A program made the position numbers and the translations under genes. The notes under the pieces were generated by a model. The model made no database searches and was not told the DNA's origin. It saw only the letters and a list, made by a program, of their open reading frames with translations. 64,000 bases of DNA from Trichomonas vaginalis G3. Lineage: Eukaryota; Parabasalia; Trichomonadida; Trichomonadidae. Below are positions 1-9,890 of the stretch, one piece after another. The first letter of the stretch is position 1. Every line of letters starts with the position of its first letter. The stretch is from contig NC_067204.1 of assembly GCF_026262505.1 (NCBI RefSeq), positions 24,025,300 to 24,089,299 of the forward strand, in the 5' to 3' direction.

Positions 1-1292
1 AATATTTTTTTTCTATAATCTTTAACCTAATAATTCATTCAATTTTAATATCGAAGATCCAATCTACAAAATTTAATTAATTGCAATATGATGAAGCCCA
101 AAATCAAACGATACTCTTTTCGAATGTAAATGCTGACAGTTTTCAAATCTTGTATTCTCTTACTCCTTTATTTTTAATTGTACTTACATTATTAAGAACT
201 AGTATCCATCACATTCTTGGACATATAATGTCGGTACTTGAAATGACAGAAAAAATATCATCAAAAAATCGCTTTTTTCCTTGTAAAGGCTGAAAATGAG
301 ATATTTTCCTAATATTTTAATGTGTATAATTTTATTCAAATGAAAATGATCAAATGTCATTTGTAGAACAAAGCAAAGAAATTTTCATTTACTGTTCCCA
401 GCCAGAAGGCAATTAGTAAAGAGTTTCATTAATTTAACGATTAGATCTAACCGAATAAATTTCAAATTAGATAGGAAAAATATGAAATAAAATGGCATTT
501 TATAAAAACAATTCACATATTATAATTAACTATAAAACATTCACATATATAAGCAATGGAAGATAAATATTCAATTCAAGCATATAAATGGCCCAAATTA
601 GAAGATTGTAACAATTATGAACATCATTTGCAACATGGTCGTGAATGTAAATATATAGATACTCAAGTACAATCAAAAATTAATTACCCCTGCTAAATTT
701 AATTGCAGTAATAAATCAAAGACTAACTTTTGTAATAATCGACAAAATATGATTATTATAAGCATGCATTTTCGTTGATAATTACTTGTTATTGCCATCA
801 TTAATCAAAACAGAATTTAAGCGATTATCAGATACTTTTCATGTGCTGAATGTACATTTGAAATCAAACGATTTCGGTTATATTCTACACGCCCCTAAAT
901 TTTAAAAAACCTTTCTTTTTATCGTTTATCAAATAATAGTATATAAACTGATGTATATTGCAGCAGAACTTTATGGTTGGTTTATCAAGTTTGATAGCCA
1001 TTCAATTTTTAAATAACAATTTTTTTAATAACAATTTTAAATAACAAAAAATTTATATATTAATAGATTTTTTTTGAATAGTGACTGAAAATTGAGAACC
1101 TTATGTAGTCTTATATAAAACACGCGTAATCAAACAAGATGAGTAATATAATAAAAATTTTTTCTAAATCATTGAAAGTACATTAATTTGAAAATCCGAA
1201 TATATAATATTATCTGAGCTTGATTATAATTTTGGATCAAAATCAAATTGATAAATTAAGGTTATATAAACCTCTTTCTTGTTCCATTAAGA
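1..1292. other. Intergenic, no convincing gene
   Basis: AT-rich sequence with no gene I can support. A 46-codon reading frame from the ATG at 556 to the stop at 696 follows an Initiator-like TCACAT by 14 nt, but it resembles nothing I know and is probably chance. Short direct repeats of AATAACAATTTT lie around 1010-1040. Confidence 0.5.
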
Positions 1293-3101
1293 TTATGATA
1301 AACTACCTTCAAGATTCAACACACTGTCATCAACCTTGGTTCCCAGGACATTTCTAATGTACCATTTTGACTGCGACCTAGAGATATCGTTCAGAAACTG
1401 TTCTGAATATTTATCAAGAACTGTTTTCTCATCAGACATCAAATTCACTCCTAGGGCCAGTTTGTCACCTTGTATCTTAACACCTGATGCAGCAAGTAAG
1501 GTTGGAAAGATATCAAACATTGTTAAATGAGTATGAACCCGAGATTTCGGTTTAACAACAGAGTTTATAATGGTAAGAATTGCCCTACGTTTATAATGCA
1601 TCGAATCAGCACGTTCAGCAATAAACCAATTCATTGCAGCGTGATCACCAACTAATAATATTGTTGTTTCATTGTAATAAGGCTGTTCCTTCAACCAATT
1701 CAAGAGATCATATATCTGCTGATCATTACACATATTAGTATCGATCATTGCGTTTCTAGATTTATTACAATATTTGCATCTGAAGCCAGGAGCATGTGTA
1801 TCCATCGTAGTGTACACGTAGAAGAATGGTTTGCCTGTTTTGGATATTTCAGTCAAATGTTGCTTGACAATTTTGATTTGGGTGTGATCTTTTACCCAAG
1901 TTTTACATTTCGGGTCTGTTTCGCTCTTGGAATACACATTCTTACGATCAAAGCCATGCGCTGTATATACATATCCATGATTCAAGTCTTCAAATTGAGT
2001 TCCAAACATTGCCATATTTATATATCCGTTTTTCTTAGTTATATCACCAAGACACTTCATAGGAGGATAGAACATTAACTCTCTATACGATACAGAAGGG
2101 TCTACTGATTTTCCTGTTGGTGCTCCGCATAACATTGAAAATGTAGCGCCAAGAGAATAAGCAGTTGCAGTAATTATAGTAAGACCACCAAGTTTACCAG
2201 GCTGGCTGAAGAAATGAACGTTGTTTAGATCAAGAGAAAGAGTTTCCAAGTGAGGAATGAAAGATTCTTCAAAAGCACCTCCATTTTTCATAGATGCGAA
2301 TGTACTTTCAACTGATTCGAGCATGATAATCAACATATTACGTTTTTGTTCTGGAAAAGTAATAATATTATCCGGAAAAACGTAATTATCTTGGTAAAAT
2401 GTTGAATCTGTGTACCAGGATGGCTGGTATATCATGTAAGCGAAAGAGAAGAAAGATGTCATTAGAAGAAGTAGTAATTTCGTTGAAGTTAAGTTAATTG
2501 AAAAACTAATATTCGGAAATTCCGAGAAAAATGTAAATTTTGTATATGACTTGATGATTATACGATATCCGAGGTAGATTATTACTGTTGCTGCTGGAAT
2601 CAAGTTTTTATAGAGTAACAAAAGAATAATGTCGATTTTTTCGGCGAAATTTTGTTTTCCTTCGAATTGTGTCATCATTTGTATTAAGTGCTCTTCACGT
2701 ATTGGCCCAAATTCAGTGTAAGTGAACTTAAGAATACAAGAACCAAACGAAAAAATCAAAATGGCAAGAAATTTCTCGAATTGATGAATTATTTGTAGTC
2801 TTTTGTATCTTGACGATGATTTAGCTTCGATCTTTTTATCTTTCGATTCTTGTTCGTTTCTGACTGGAAAAGTTGCAAACAGAAATGCCAGAACTCCTGA
2901 AATATATATCTGGTACATCTCTATCCATCTCGTGAAATAGACGAATTGCTGTAATGCGACAGATAGAATCAAAATATTTGAAATATGAAAAACTTTTTCA
3001 TATTTTGTTAAATGCTTGAAGTTCGGAGAGAACATGGCATATATTAGTACAGGATAAATATAATATGTCCTCGGATGCCATAAAATCCGCTTGAGTTTCA
3101 T
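1293..3101 (-). CDS. MdoB/LtaS-like phosphoglycerol transferase, membrane protein
   Basis: A 602-residue protein starting MKLKRILWHP. The N-terminal ~230 residues hold several hydrophobic membrane segments (about 10-30, 40-60, 65-80, 110-130, 160-185, 210-230). The rest is an alkaline-phosphatase-superfamily domain: a metal-site strand NMLIIMLESVESTF (~255), the block GGLTIITATAYSLGATFSMLCG (~305-325), which aligns with the OpgB/LtaS nucleophile block and puts a serine where the family usually has threonine, TTMDTHAPGF (~430) and LLVGDHAA (~495). Family knowledge: MdoB/OpgB and LtaS move phosphoglycerol from phosphatidylglycerol to an extracytoplasmic acceptor. The substrate here is unknown. 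It is divergently paired with the paralogue starting at 3361, 259 bp away. Sulfatase is the main alternative label, but no sulfatase C/S-x-P-x-R signature is visible. Confidence 0.75.
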   Translation of the reverse strand: MKLKRILWHPRTYYIYPVLIYAMFSPNFKHLTKYEKVFHISNILILSVALQQFVYFTRWIEMYQIYISGVLAFLFATFPVRNEQESKDKKIEAKSSSRYKRLQIIHQFEKFLAILIFSFGSCILKFTYTEFGPIREEHLIQMMTQFEGKQNFAEKIDIILLLLYKNLIPAATVIIYLGYRIIIKSYTKFTFFSEFPNISFSINLTSTKLLLLLMTSFFSFAYMIYQPSWYTDSTFYQDNYVFPDNIITFPEQKRNMLIIMLESVESTFASMKNGGAFEESFIPHLETLSLDLNNVHFFSQPGKLGGLTIITATAYSLGATFSMLCGAPTGKSVDPSVSYRELMFYPPMKCLGDITKKNGYINMAMFGTQFEDLNHGYVYTAHGFDRKNVYSKSETDPKCKTWVKDHTQIKIVKQHLTEISKTGKPFFYVYTTMDTHAPGFRCKYCNKSRNAMIDTNMCNDQQIYDLLNWLKEQPYYNETTILLVGDHAAMNWFIAERADSMHYKRRAILTIINSVVKPKSRVHTHLTMFDIFPTLLAASGVKIQGDKLALGVNLMSDEKTVLDKYSEQFLNDISRSQSKWYIRNVLGTKVDDSVLNLEGSLS

Positions 3102-3360
3102 GTTTCAAGTAGATGTTCTCTCCTTTTGGATAATTCTTATTTCAATGTTTTTGAATCGAAAAAAAGACTATCCAATCTATGCTAGGATTGGTATCTCATA
3201 TGAGCTATCTATTAATATTAATTTTCAAAGAGTATTCAAAACTTTTAAAGTATATTAGGTAATTAATTAGATTTTGTTATTCAAAAAAAGAGTTGCTTAG
3301 AGTCTGATTTTTGAGAGTTTTTTTTTATTTGAAAAGTCTTTTGATCGGATAGGAACATTA
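3102..3360. promoter_or_regulatory. Shared upstream region of two divergent MdoB-like genes
   Basis: The 259-bp gap between the two head-to-head start codons must hold both promoters. I see no perfect host Initiator directly before either ATG, unlike many other genes in the window, so both may use a variant start element. Confidence 0.45.
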
Positions 3361-5211
3361 ATGGCTATGGCTTTACCCTTTCTTTTATACTATGGGGTAA
3401 CCATAGCTATCTTCAATGTATCCTATTATATGAGTACGCCTGAAGAATTGACGAATTTTTCAAAATTATTTCAGCGATTTTTAAAAAGAAACGCTATGCT
3501 AATAATATTTATTACGTGGATCATTTCTCACATGCTAATATACCCTTTCAATCTCGTTTTTCAGCCAAAATCATTCAGTAGTTCCGCATTTCTATTTTTG
3601 CAATTATTTTCTGCGGTAATCGGAGTTTGCGTTAGAGAAGATAAGAGATTAGATATGTTTAGTATGAAATTCTCCAAAAACTTATATAAAAAATACATAA
3701 TTTGCGAATCTTCAATCTTTATTTTTCTTCTTACGCTTTTCATTGCCTTTGTAAAAAACATATACGAATCAGTTGGCCCAATGTACGAGGACATATTTTT
3801 CAAACTTATTGAACAGAGCTCAACGTATTCAGAAAATTACGGAGTTTTTATCACGTATATAAAAAAATATCTACTCAGCAACTTCATTTCTTCGTTGCTT
3901 TTTGCCATAGTATACTACAAACTCTCGTTGAAAACATTTATGTTCCGAAAAACGATATTTAAAGTTAAATTAAACTTTAAACACCTACCGTTGATATATT
4001 TACTCCCGTCCATATACTTATTCTCACAGATATTCATCCCTCTACCAGCAGTTGACCAGAATTCTTTGTTTTTCAAAAACGCGGTAATCGCGAATTCAAA
4101 ACCTTTGACATTTCCCGAAAACAAGAAGAATATCATTGTTATTACCGCGGAATCCATGGACTCTACATTCTATTCTTTAAAGAATGGAGGAATAACTCCA
4201 GAAAATCTTGTTCCATTTTTCGAAGAATTGGCATTAAATCCAAATTACACGCATTTCTCGCATCAGAAGAAGCCATTATTAGGTGGAATGAAGACAACAA
4301 GTCGGAGTTGCCATACAATGGGAAGTGCAATGGGAGCTGTCTGCGGAATACCTTTTATGGGAGAGAACGAAGTTAAAGGGAGAACAACAGGATACATGAA
4401 AGAACTTACTTGTATAGGAGAACTCTTAGTTCAAGGTGGTTACACGACATCATCAACATTCGGATGTCCGTTTAACGACTGGGGAATTGGATATGTATTT
4501 AAATACCATGATTTCCAAAGAATAAATACAAATAACGACATGGTTGGCCAAAAAGAAAGAAGATTTTGGATAAATGATTACGCTTCTTTCGAATATTTCA
4601 AAAATGAAGTTACACAATTATCAAAAGGTGACAAACCTTTCTTTGCATTCTTTGCAACTCTCGATGCACATGAACCTGGCTTTATTTGCCCTTATTGTCC
4701 TCAAGACAAATACCCACATCGAATTTGGAGATCTGTAAAATGCACTGATAACAATCTCAAAAAATTCATGATGTGGGCGAAAGAACAGCCTTGGTATAAG
4801 AATACTGTGATTGTTATTTATGGAGATCATGTTTCTAGATCAGATTACGCTTTGTATGCTTCTTCAACACAGAACTATGAAAGAGGCGCGTTTAATGTTT
4901 TTATTAATTCTGAATTGAAATCGAATAATACTTTCGAAAGGAACTTCTCTGTTTATGACATGTTCCCGACAATTCTGGCATCCGCTGGAATCAAAATTAA
5001 AGGAGATAAGCTTGGTATTGGAGTGAATATGTTCTCTGATGAAAAAACTCATATAGAACAGTACTCTCAACAAGAATTTGAAGACAGCTTCAATGATGCC
5101 ACTTATTGGTTTGATACGGCAATCCTTAATAAACCAGCTCAATGCGATGGGTTTGCTCCTTGCATTTCAGCTGAAAAAATAGATGTTTTTGTTAATGTTA
5201 CTATTGTATAG
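3361..5211 (+). CDS. MdoB/LtaS-like phosphoglycerol transferase, paralogue
   Basis: A 616-residue protein starting MAMALPFLLYYG, with hydrophobic segments in the first ~240 residues and the same C-terminal alkaline-phosphatase-type domain as its divergent neighbour: NIIVITAESMDSTF (~260), GGMKTTSRSCHTMGSAMG (~302-320), where threonine occupies the inferred nucleophile position, FFATLDAHEPGF (~425) and VIVIYGDHVSRSDY (~480). The two proteins align throughout, with shared C-terminal elements FDIFPTLLAASGVKIQGDKL / YDMFPTILASAGIKIKGDKL, so they arose by inverted duplication. A catalytic domain on the outer or lumenal side is expected from the family. A piece of this gene is also found inverted just downstream (5406-5479). 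Confidence 0.75.
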   Translation: MAMALPFLLYYGVTIAIFNVSYYMSTPEELTNFSKLFQRFLKRNAMLIIFITWIISHMLIYPFNLVFQPKSFSSSAFLFLQLFSAVIGVCVREDKRLDMFSMKFSKNLYKKYIICESSIFIFLLTLFIAFVKNIYESVGPMYEDIFFKLIEQSSTYSENYGVFITYIKKYLLSNFISSLLFAIVYYKLSLKTFMFRKTIFKVKLNFKHLPLIYLLPSIYLFSQIFIPLPAVDQNSLFFKNAVIANSKPLTFPENKKNIIVITAESMDSTFYSLKNGGITPENLVPFFEELALNPNYTHFSHQKKPLLGGMKTTSRSCHTMGSAMGAVCGIPFMGENEVKGRTTGYMKELTCIGELLVQGGYTTSSTFGCPFNDWGIGYVFKYHDFQRINTNNDMVGQKERRFWINDYASFEYFKNEVTQLSKGDKPFFAFFATLDAHEPGFICPYCPQDKYPHRIWRSVKCTDNNLKKFMMWAKEQPWYKNTVIVIYGDHVSRSDYALYASSTQNYERGAFNVFINSELKSNNTFERNFSVYDMFPTILASAGIKIKGDKLGIGVNMFSDEKTHIEQYSQQEFEDSFNDATYWFDTAILNKPAQCDGFAPCISAEKIDVFVNVTIV

Positions 5212-5405
5212 AAATAAAGATATTTATAGAGCTATTTTTTTTTATATAACAAAAGCTTTATTCAGCACATTAGTACCTCGTAACACAATTTGGAATTTTC
5301 TAGTAGAATATATCTATTTACAAATATATCCCCTTATTTGGAATTTCCAATTAATTGGAAAAACCATTGAAATTGGAAAAATTGGGAGATTGGAATTGTT
5401 TTTAT

Positions 5406-5479
5406 GTTGAAGAAGCATACAAAGCGTAATCAGATCTAGAAACATGATCTCCATAAATAACAATCACAGTATTCTTATA
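5406..5479 (-). repeat. Inverted 74-bp copy of the preceding gene's 3' part
   Basis: The 74 bp are the reverse complement of about 4796-4869 inside the upstream MdoB-like gene, covering its IYGDHVSRSDYALYASST codons, with one mismatch seen. Identity ends sharply on both sides. It is non-coding here and about 200 bp beyond the stop codon. Confidence 0.85.
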
Positions 5480-5661
5480 TCAGTATGCTTATTTAATTCA
5501 ATTAGAGTTGTTACAATTGTGTTACTTTTTCAATTATTAAATATATTAGCATTATTTATTACTTACTTTTTGAAAACTTTGGAAAATTTAAAATCGATTA
5601 TTTAATTCAAATTTACGCATTTAAAATTTCCCTTTCAATTTTTCAATATTTAAAAATTCCA

Positions 5662-5673
5662 TCATTATCATTA
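5662..5673 (+). promoter_or_regulatory. Initiator pair upstream of ankyrin gene
   Basis: Two overlapping-style TCATTA motifs lie 9-20 nt before the ATG at 5682. They match the trichomonad Inr (TCA, pyrimidine, A/T) and give the short leader typical of the host. Confidence 0.6.
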
Positions 5674-5681
5674 TTTTTTTC

Positions 5682-6854
5682 ATGAGTGAAGAGTATAATG
5701 AGCTTATGAATAAGTATAAGGATTATATTGATCTTACAGATGCAATATATAGGTTGAAAACGTTAGACGAAGATAAAATCAACGAAATCTATAAAAATAT
5801 CAAGAGTCAATTTATCGAAAAAGGAATCATGACAGCACTTCAAACTTTTAAAATGATCGATACTGCAATGAAATATAATAATCGTTACTTTAAATCATAC
5901 TTTTTATTACTCCAAATGTTATCAAAAGAATATCACCTTAACAAGGATAAATTACTAAACTGGTATCAAGGAAAATACAAAAAAATAAATATTGAATCCA
6001 AAAATTCATTACTCGGAGCAATTATGAATGATGATATTACAAAATTTGTTATATTGGCAGAAAAAGACGATTTTGATATCGATCAAGAAGTTATTTGTAG
6101 CATATATCCATTATGTTGTATGACTCTACTTGAATTATGTTCCTACTATGGTTCCGTTAATTGTTTTAAATTTTTATTAACAAATTTCAAATCAAAAATT
6201 TTAAAGCATTGTACCCCATGCGCATTTTTGGGTGCAAATCCAGATATAATTAGTAAATGCTTGGAAGATAGAGTAGGCGATTATGACATGATGGAGTTTG
6301 CAATAGCTTCACACAACATTGATTTTGTTTCTTACATGATGAATGAATGTGGTATAGAATTCAAATTAATAGAATCTGGGAGATTCAATAATCTTCATGC
6401 ATTTTTAGTTTATTATGATCAAACAAAAGATATTAATGGATGTATGGCTGCTTCATCTCTTTTTAACATCCCATCTCTTTGTGAATATTTCATTTCGAAA
6501 GGAGCTGATATCAATGCAAACTATTATAGTTTCACAGCTCTTCATTTGGCAGCAGAAGAAGATTGTAGCAAAGCAGCAGAATTTCTTATTTCAAAAGGCA
6601 TCAGTATGGAGTTAATATGTCAAAGTGCATATACACCTCTTGATGTAGCAGCAAAAAATAATAGCGTTGAAACAATGCGAGTCCTATTGTTACATGGTGC
6701 TAATGTAAATTCAAGAACTGACTTTGACTATGGTAGGACTGCATTACATTATGCCGCATCACATCACAATCAAGAGGCATTTGACATTCTAGTTTCATTT
6801 GGGGCAGATCTCAATGTTAGAGATGGTTTTGGCAAACTTCCACATATGTATTAA
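5682..6854 (+). CDS. DUF3447/ankyrin-repeat protein
   Basis: A 390-residue member of the large trichomonad DUF3447-ankyrin family. Residues ~1-270 are the helical DUF3447-type region (conserved elements: DAIYRLKTLDEDKINEIY, NNRYFKSY, LLELCSYYGSVNCFKFL, HNIDFVSYMMNE). Residues ~280-390 hold about three ankyrin repeats with TALHLAAEE and TALHYAASHH. Such proteins are taken to be protein-binding scaffolds; no enzymatic motif is present. The start is fixed by the Initiator pair at 5662. It is short compared with its relatives here (440-820 residues), ending KLPHMY inside a repeat, so the 3' end may be truncated. Confidence 0.85.
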   Translation: MSEEYNELMNKYKDYIDLTDAIYRLKTLDEDKINEIYKNIKSQFIEKGIMTALQTFKMIDTAMKYNNRYFKSYFLLLQMLSKEYHLNKDKLLNWYQGKYKKINIESKNSLLGAIMNDDITKFVILAEKDDFDIDQEVICSIYPLCCMTLLELCSYYGSVNCFKFLLTNFKSKILKHCTPCAFLGANPDIISKCLEDRVGDYDMMEFAIASHNIDFVSYMMNECGIEFKLIESGRFNNLHAFLVYYDQTKDINGCMAASSLFNIPSLCEYFISKGADINANYYSFTALHLAAEEDCSKAAEFLISKGISMELICQSAYTPLDVAAKNNSVETMRVLLLHGANVNSRTDFDYGRTALHYAASHHNQEAFDILVSFGADLNVRDGFGKLPHMY

Positions 6855-7014
6855 ATTCTCTTCCATGCTCTCACAAATACATCTTTTTTTTATTTCTTAA
6901 ATTTTAAAGTATAAGTTTATTAAAACTGGAGCTTACTGAGACCCAATTTCGATATTTTTTCAATAAAATAAAAATTTCAAAAATATTCTTATCGAAAATA
7001 GGCTATTGATTTTT

Positions 7015-7236
7015 TTTAAGGGTGCACTTACCACTTTCTGACATTCTCTCAAATTTTTTGACATCCAAGCTTTAATCATAATTTTCTAAGGTAAAAAGTC
7101 ATTAACTTTGTTCGGAAAGAAGTTATTTTAAATCTCTACTTAGTACCTTATATTACTGTTATACTTTTTTGCAATCATAATAAAGATATATTGATACTGT
7201 GGGAGCATGTCAAAAAGTGGTAAGTGCACCTTTAAG
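7015..7236. repeat. MITE-like element with ~29-bp inverted ends
   Basis: The left end (7015-7044) and right end (7207-7236) are inverted copies sharing GGTGCACTTACCACTTT with a few mismatches further out. The ~160-bp interior has no reading frame. Similar ends occur near 20646-20686 and 20857-20884, so this is a dispersed family. I could not fix a target duplication. A non-autonomous DNA transposon is the likeliest reading. Confidence 0.6.
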
Positions 7237-7611
7237 AAATGAAAAATATTGTTTTGTTTCAGCTCCATCTTAATTATTAAATGAAAATATGATAATATTG
7301 TTTCAAACTATAACATAGCACTTCAAAGCTAAGGTATCCTCAATTTTTTACTTTTGCAACTCAATATGGAGAAATTTTTTCAAATTTGAGGTATCTGATA
7401 TTGACTTAATTATTTTTGCCCAATATCACTTCGAATTATATCCTGGATTTTTCAAAATGAAAAAAAAGCCATAATTTATTTTGCGAACTTTTATTTAAAT
7501 GTTATAGTTACCTAAATATAGTTATGGGAAAATCGAGGAAAACGATGAAATTCAAGGAAAATCTGACACCAAAATTGTTTTTTCTTTCCGAAGTCTTTTT
7601 CCTTATTTTGC

Positions 7612-9600
7612 TCATTTTACAAACTGAAATAAAGATGACATTGATTTATATAATGCATAAGATCCTAAGGATAACACACCTAAACCCATGTAACTATAAA
7701 GCACGTCATTTTCTGGTTCTTCTTTATTGGAGGAAGTATTCTGTACGGATTCGATAGCTCCATGCGATTTAAGGAGTTCAGCTATTTCCATTTTCCCATT
7801 TTTTAAAGCATAATAAAGGGCTGTGTACCCTTCATTGTCGGCAGCGTTAATATTAACACCATGTAATATAAGGCATTCTGCTACGTCTTTTGTACTCATT
7901 ATTGCTGCCTCATGAAGTGCAGTTTTCCCTTCATTATCTTTAGAATTAATATCTGAACCATGCATAATAAGATCATCTATTATATCCATACTGTTATTTC
8001 CTGCTGCCAAATGAAGAGCAATTTTTCCTAAATTAGTTTTTGCGGTTGGATCTGCACCATGAGAAATGAGCACTTTTATCATCTCTTTACAGTTATGTAT
8101 GGCTGCCAAATGAATGGCATTCTGACCATAGATATCTTTTGCATTAATATCGACATTTGACATTATTAATAACTTTCCTACGTGGATACTATTCCTTATC
8201 GAGGAAATGTGTAAAGCTGTTCGTCCATTTTTATCACTCGCATTTATTTCTGCACCATTCGAAATTAATAGATTTGCAAAATCTCTGTAATTACAATCAG
8301 CAGCAATGTGCAATGCAGAATAACCATTCTTATCTTTTGCATTTATATTCACTTTATTTGAAATAAGAACCTTTAAGACATCTATACAATTATGTTCTGC
8401 AGCATAGTGCAATGGAGTTCTCCCATCTGGATCATTATCTTGAATATTAACATCAGAACCATGGGCAATAAGAATTTTAGCAATTTCTTTTCTATTCATC
8501 CGTGCTGCTATATGAAGTGCCGTTGCCCCTTCATTATCCTGAGTATTAATGTCAGCACCATTGGAAATTAGAATTTCTACAATTTCTTTATTATTATTGA
8601 TAACTCCAAAATGAAGAGCTGATCTACCTTTGTCATCTCGTTCATTAATCAAATCTTGAGAGCCTGAAAAATGTTTGCATAATTCTACATTATTATATGC
8701 AGTTGCATAATGAAGTAGTGTCCATTGGTCTGGAGATCTCGCTAAAATATTTATATTTTCATCTTGAAGAAAAGCATAACACGGTTTCAAAGCAGCACAC
8801 CATGGAATTATGCAATTTTTATCTTTTTCATATACTAGGAGGAAAGCCTTCATGTTTTGAGAACTGATAATTGATGCGAAATTAATATCAGAAAGATTAA
8901 CCAAGCCCATTTCAAAGATATTTTCAAGATATGTGTTGTTGTGCGATTCAATAATGTATTCCATGCATATTTCATCGATTGAATGATTCTTAAAACATTC
9001 ATTGATGATATCAGCATTACCACCAATCAGGGAATATTGAAAGTCTTCCTGTGTAATTTTGGTATTTAAATTTGAAATCATGAAATTGAAAATATTAACT
9101 GAGCCAAAATAACAGCATGCTTGAAGAGGTGAAAGACCCGCAAAACCAGGAATAAGAATATAAACATCATTAATTGGATTGTTAACTATGTATTCAATGA
9201 ATTTATCGACTTGATCATTCATGATTATACGGAGAATTTCATCCTCTTGTGGGAATTTTTGATTATATTTGATCATAGAATTATAGGATGCATCTTTGAA
9301 TAAATCCAAATGTAACTTTTTAGACATATTTAATAAGAGTTCATTGCCCAGTTCAGATATTGAATTGGTGATTAATAAATTGTTAATAATATTAACATAA
9401 CGTAGAGTGGATCGATAATTGAATTTGATTGCCATCAAAATGCTAAGAAATATGTCTGGAAAATTCACTTTGTATTTGGAAACTATAATATTTGTAATCA
9501 AATTTATTACATCTTCTTCGTTTTGGTCAGATCCCAAGTGGAAGAGTGCTTCATAGGCTTTAATGAAGTCATCATAGGGTTTAACCCGCTCGGAAGTCAT
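7612..9600 (-). CDS. DUF3447/ankyrin-repeat protein with C-terminal hydrophobic segment
   Basis: 662 residues. The first ~275 form a diverged DUF3447-type region (LSPLQACCYFGSVNIFNFM, NADIINECF, YIIESHNN). Roughly eleven 33-residue ankyrin repeats follow (~290-620), many with TALHIAA or TPLHYAA cores. Unlike the other ankyrin proteins of the window, it ends in a hydrophobic stretch (SYMGLGVLSLGSYALYKSM, ~635-655) followed by a short tail, which looks like a tail anchor. The ATG at 9600 is preceded by a textbook Initiator at 9614-9621 on this strand. It is intact. Confidence 0.88.
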   Translation of the reverse strand: MTSERVKPYDDFIKAYEALFHLGSDQNEEDVINLITNIIVSKYKVNFPDIFLSILMAIKFNYRSTLRYVNIINNLLITNSISELGNELLLNMSKKLHLDLFKDASYNSMIKYNQKFPQEDEILRIIMNDQVDKFIEYIVNNPINDVYILIPGFAGLSPLQACCYFGSVNIFNFMISNLNTKITQEDFQYSLIGGNADIINECFKNHSIDEICMEYIIESHNNTYLENIFEMGLVNLSDINFASIISSQNMKAFLLVYEKDKNCIIPWCAALKPCYAFLQDENINILARSPDQWTLLHYATAYNNVELCKHFSGSQDLINERDDKGRSALHFGVINNNKEIVEILISNGADINTQDNEGATALHIAARMNRKEIAKILIAHGSDVNIQDNDPDGRTPLHYAAEHNCIDVLKVLISNKVNINAKDKNGYSALHIAADCNYRDFANLLISNGAEINASDKNGRTALHISSIRNSIHVGKLLIMSNVDINAKDIYGQNAIHLAAIHNCKEMIKVLISHGADPTAKTNLGKIALHLAAGNNSMDIIDDLIMHGSDINSKDNEGKTALHEAAIMSTKDVAECLILHGVNINAADNEGYTALYYALKNGKMEIAELLKSHGAIESVQNTSSNKEEPENDVLYSYMGLGVLSLGSYALYKSMSSLFQFVK

Positions 9601-9613
9601 GAACTTCTTTATT

Positions 9614-9621
9614 AAAAATGA
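9614..9621 (-). promoter_or_regulatory. Initiator TCATTTTT of the 662-residue ankyrin gene
   Basis: On the minus strand TCATTTTT lies ~14 nt before the ATG at 9600, matching the trichomonad Inr consensus and spacing. Confidence 0.7.
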
Positions 9622-9890
9622 TATTCCGACATGGTTTTTTAAAGAGAATTAGATTTTAAAAATCCATTTTATCAAGGGAAAAAAAGGCTGTTGTTTAAAA
9701 GAAGAGAAGACAAAAACATTTAGTGGTGTGATTAGTGCTAAATTCTGGTTCTGGACAAGCTTAGAACGATAGATGGTGGGATATAGGTGGCGGGAGGGGA
9801 AAAATTGCCCTTACAAAAAGTATAAAATTTTCTATATTTTTTTGTTTTTCTGAATTTTTTTGAATAGTTTACTATCATTTCATCGTGATA

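Noticed and set aside
81-293. 70-codon frame near the window start
   Set aside because: Starts only with TTG, no Initiator and no similarity; probably chance in AT-rich DNA.
7524-7757. 77-codon plus-strand frame
   Set aside because: Overlaps the 3' end of the ankyrin gene on the other strand and has no Initiator or recognisable composition.
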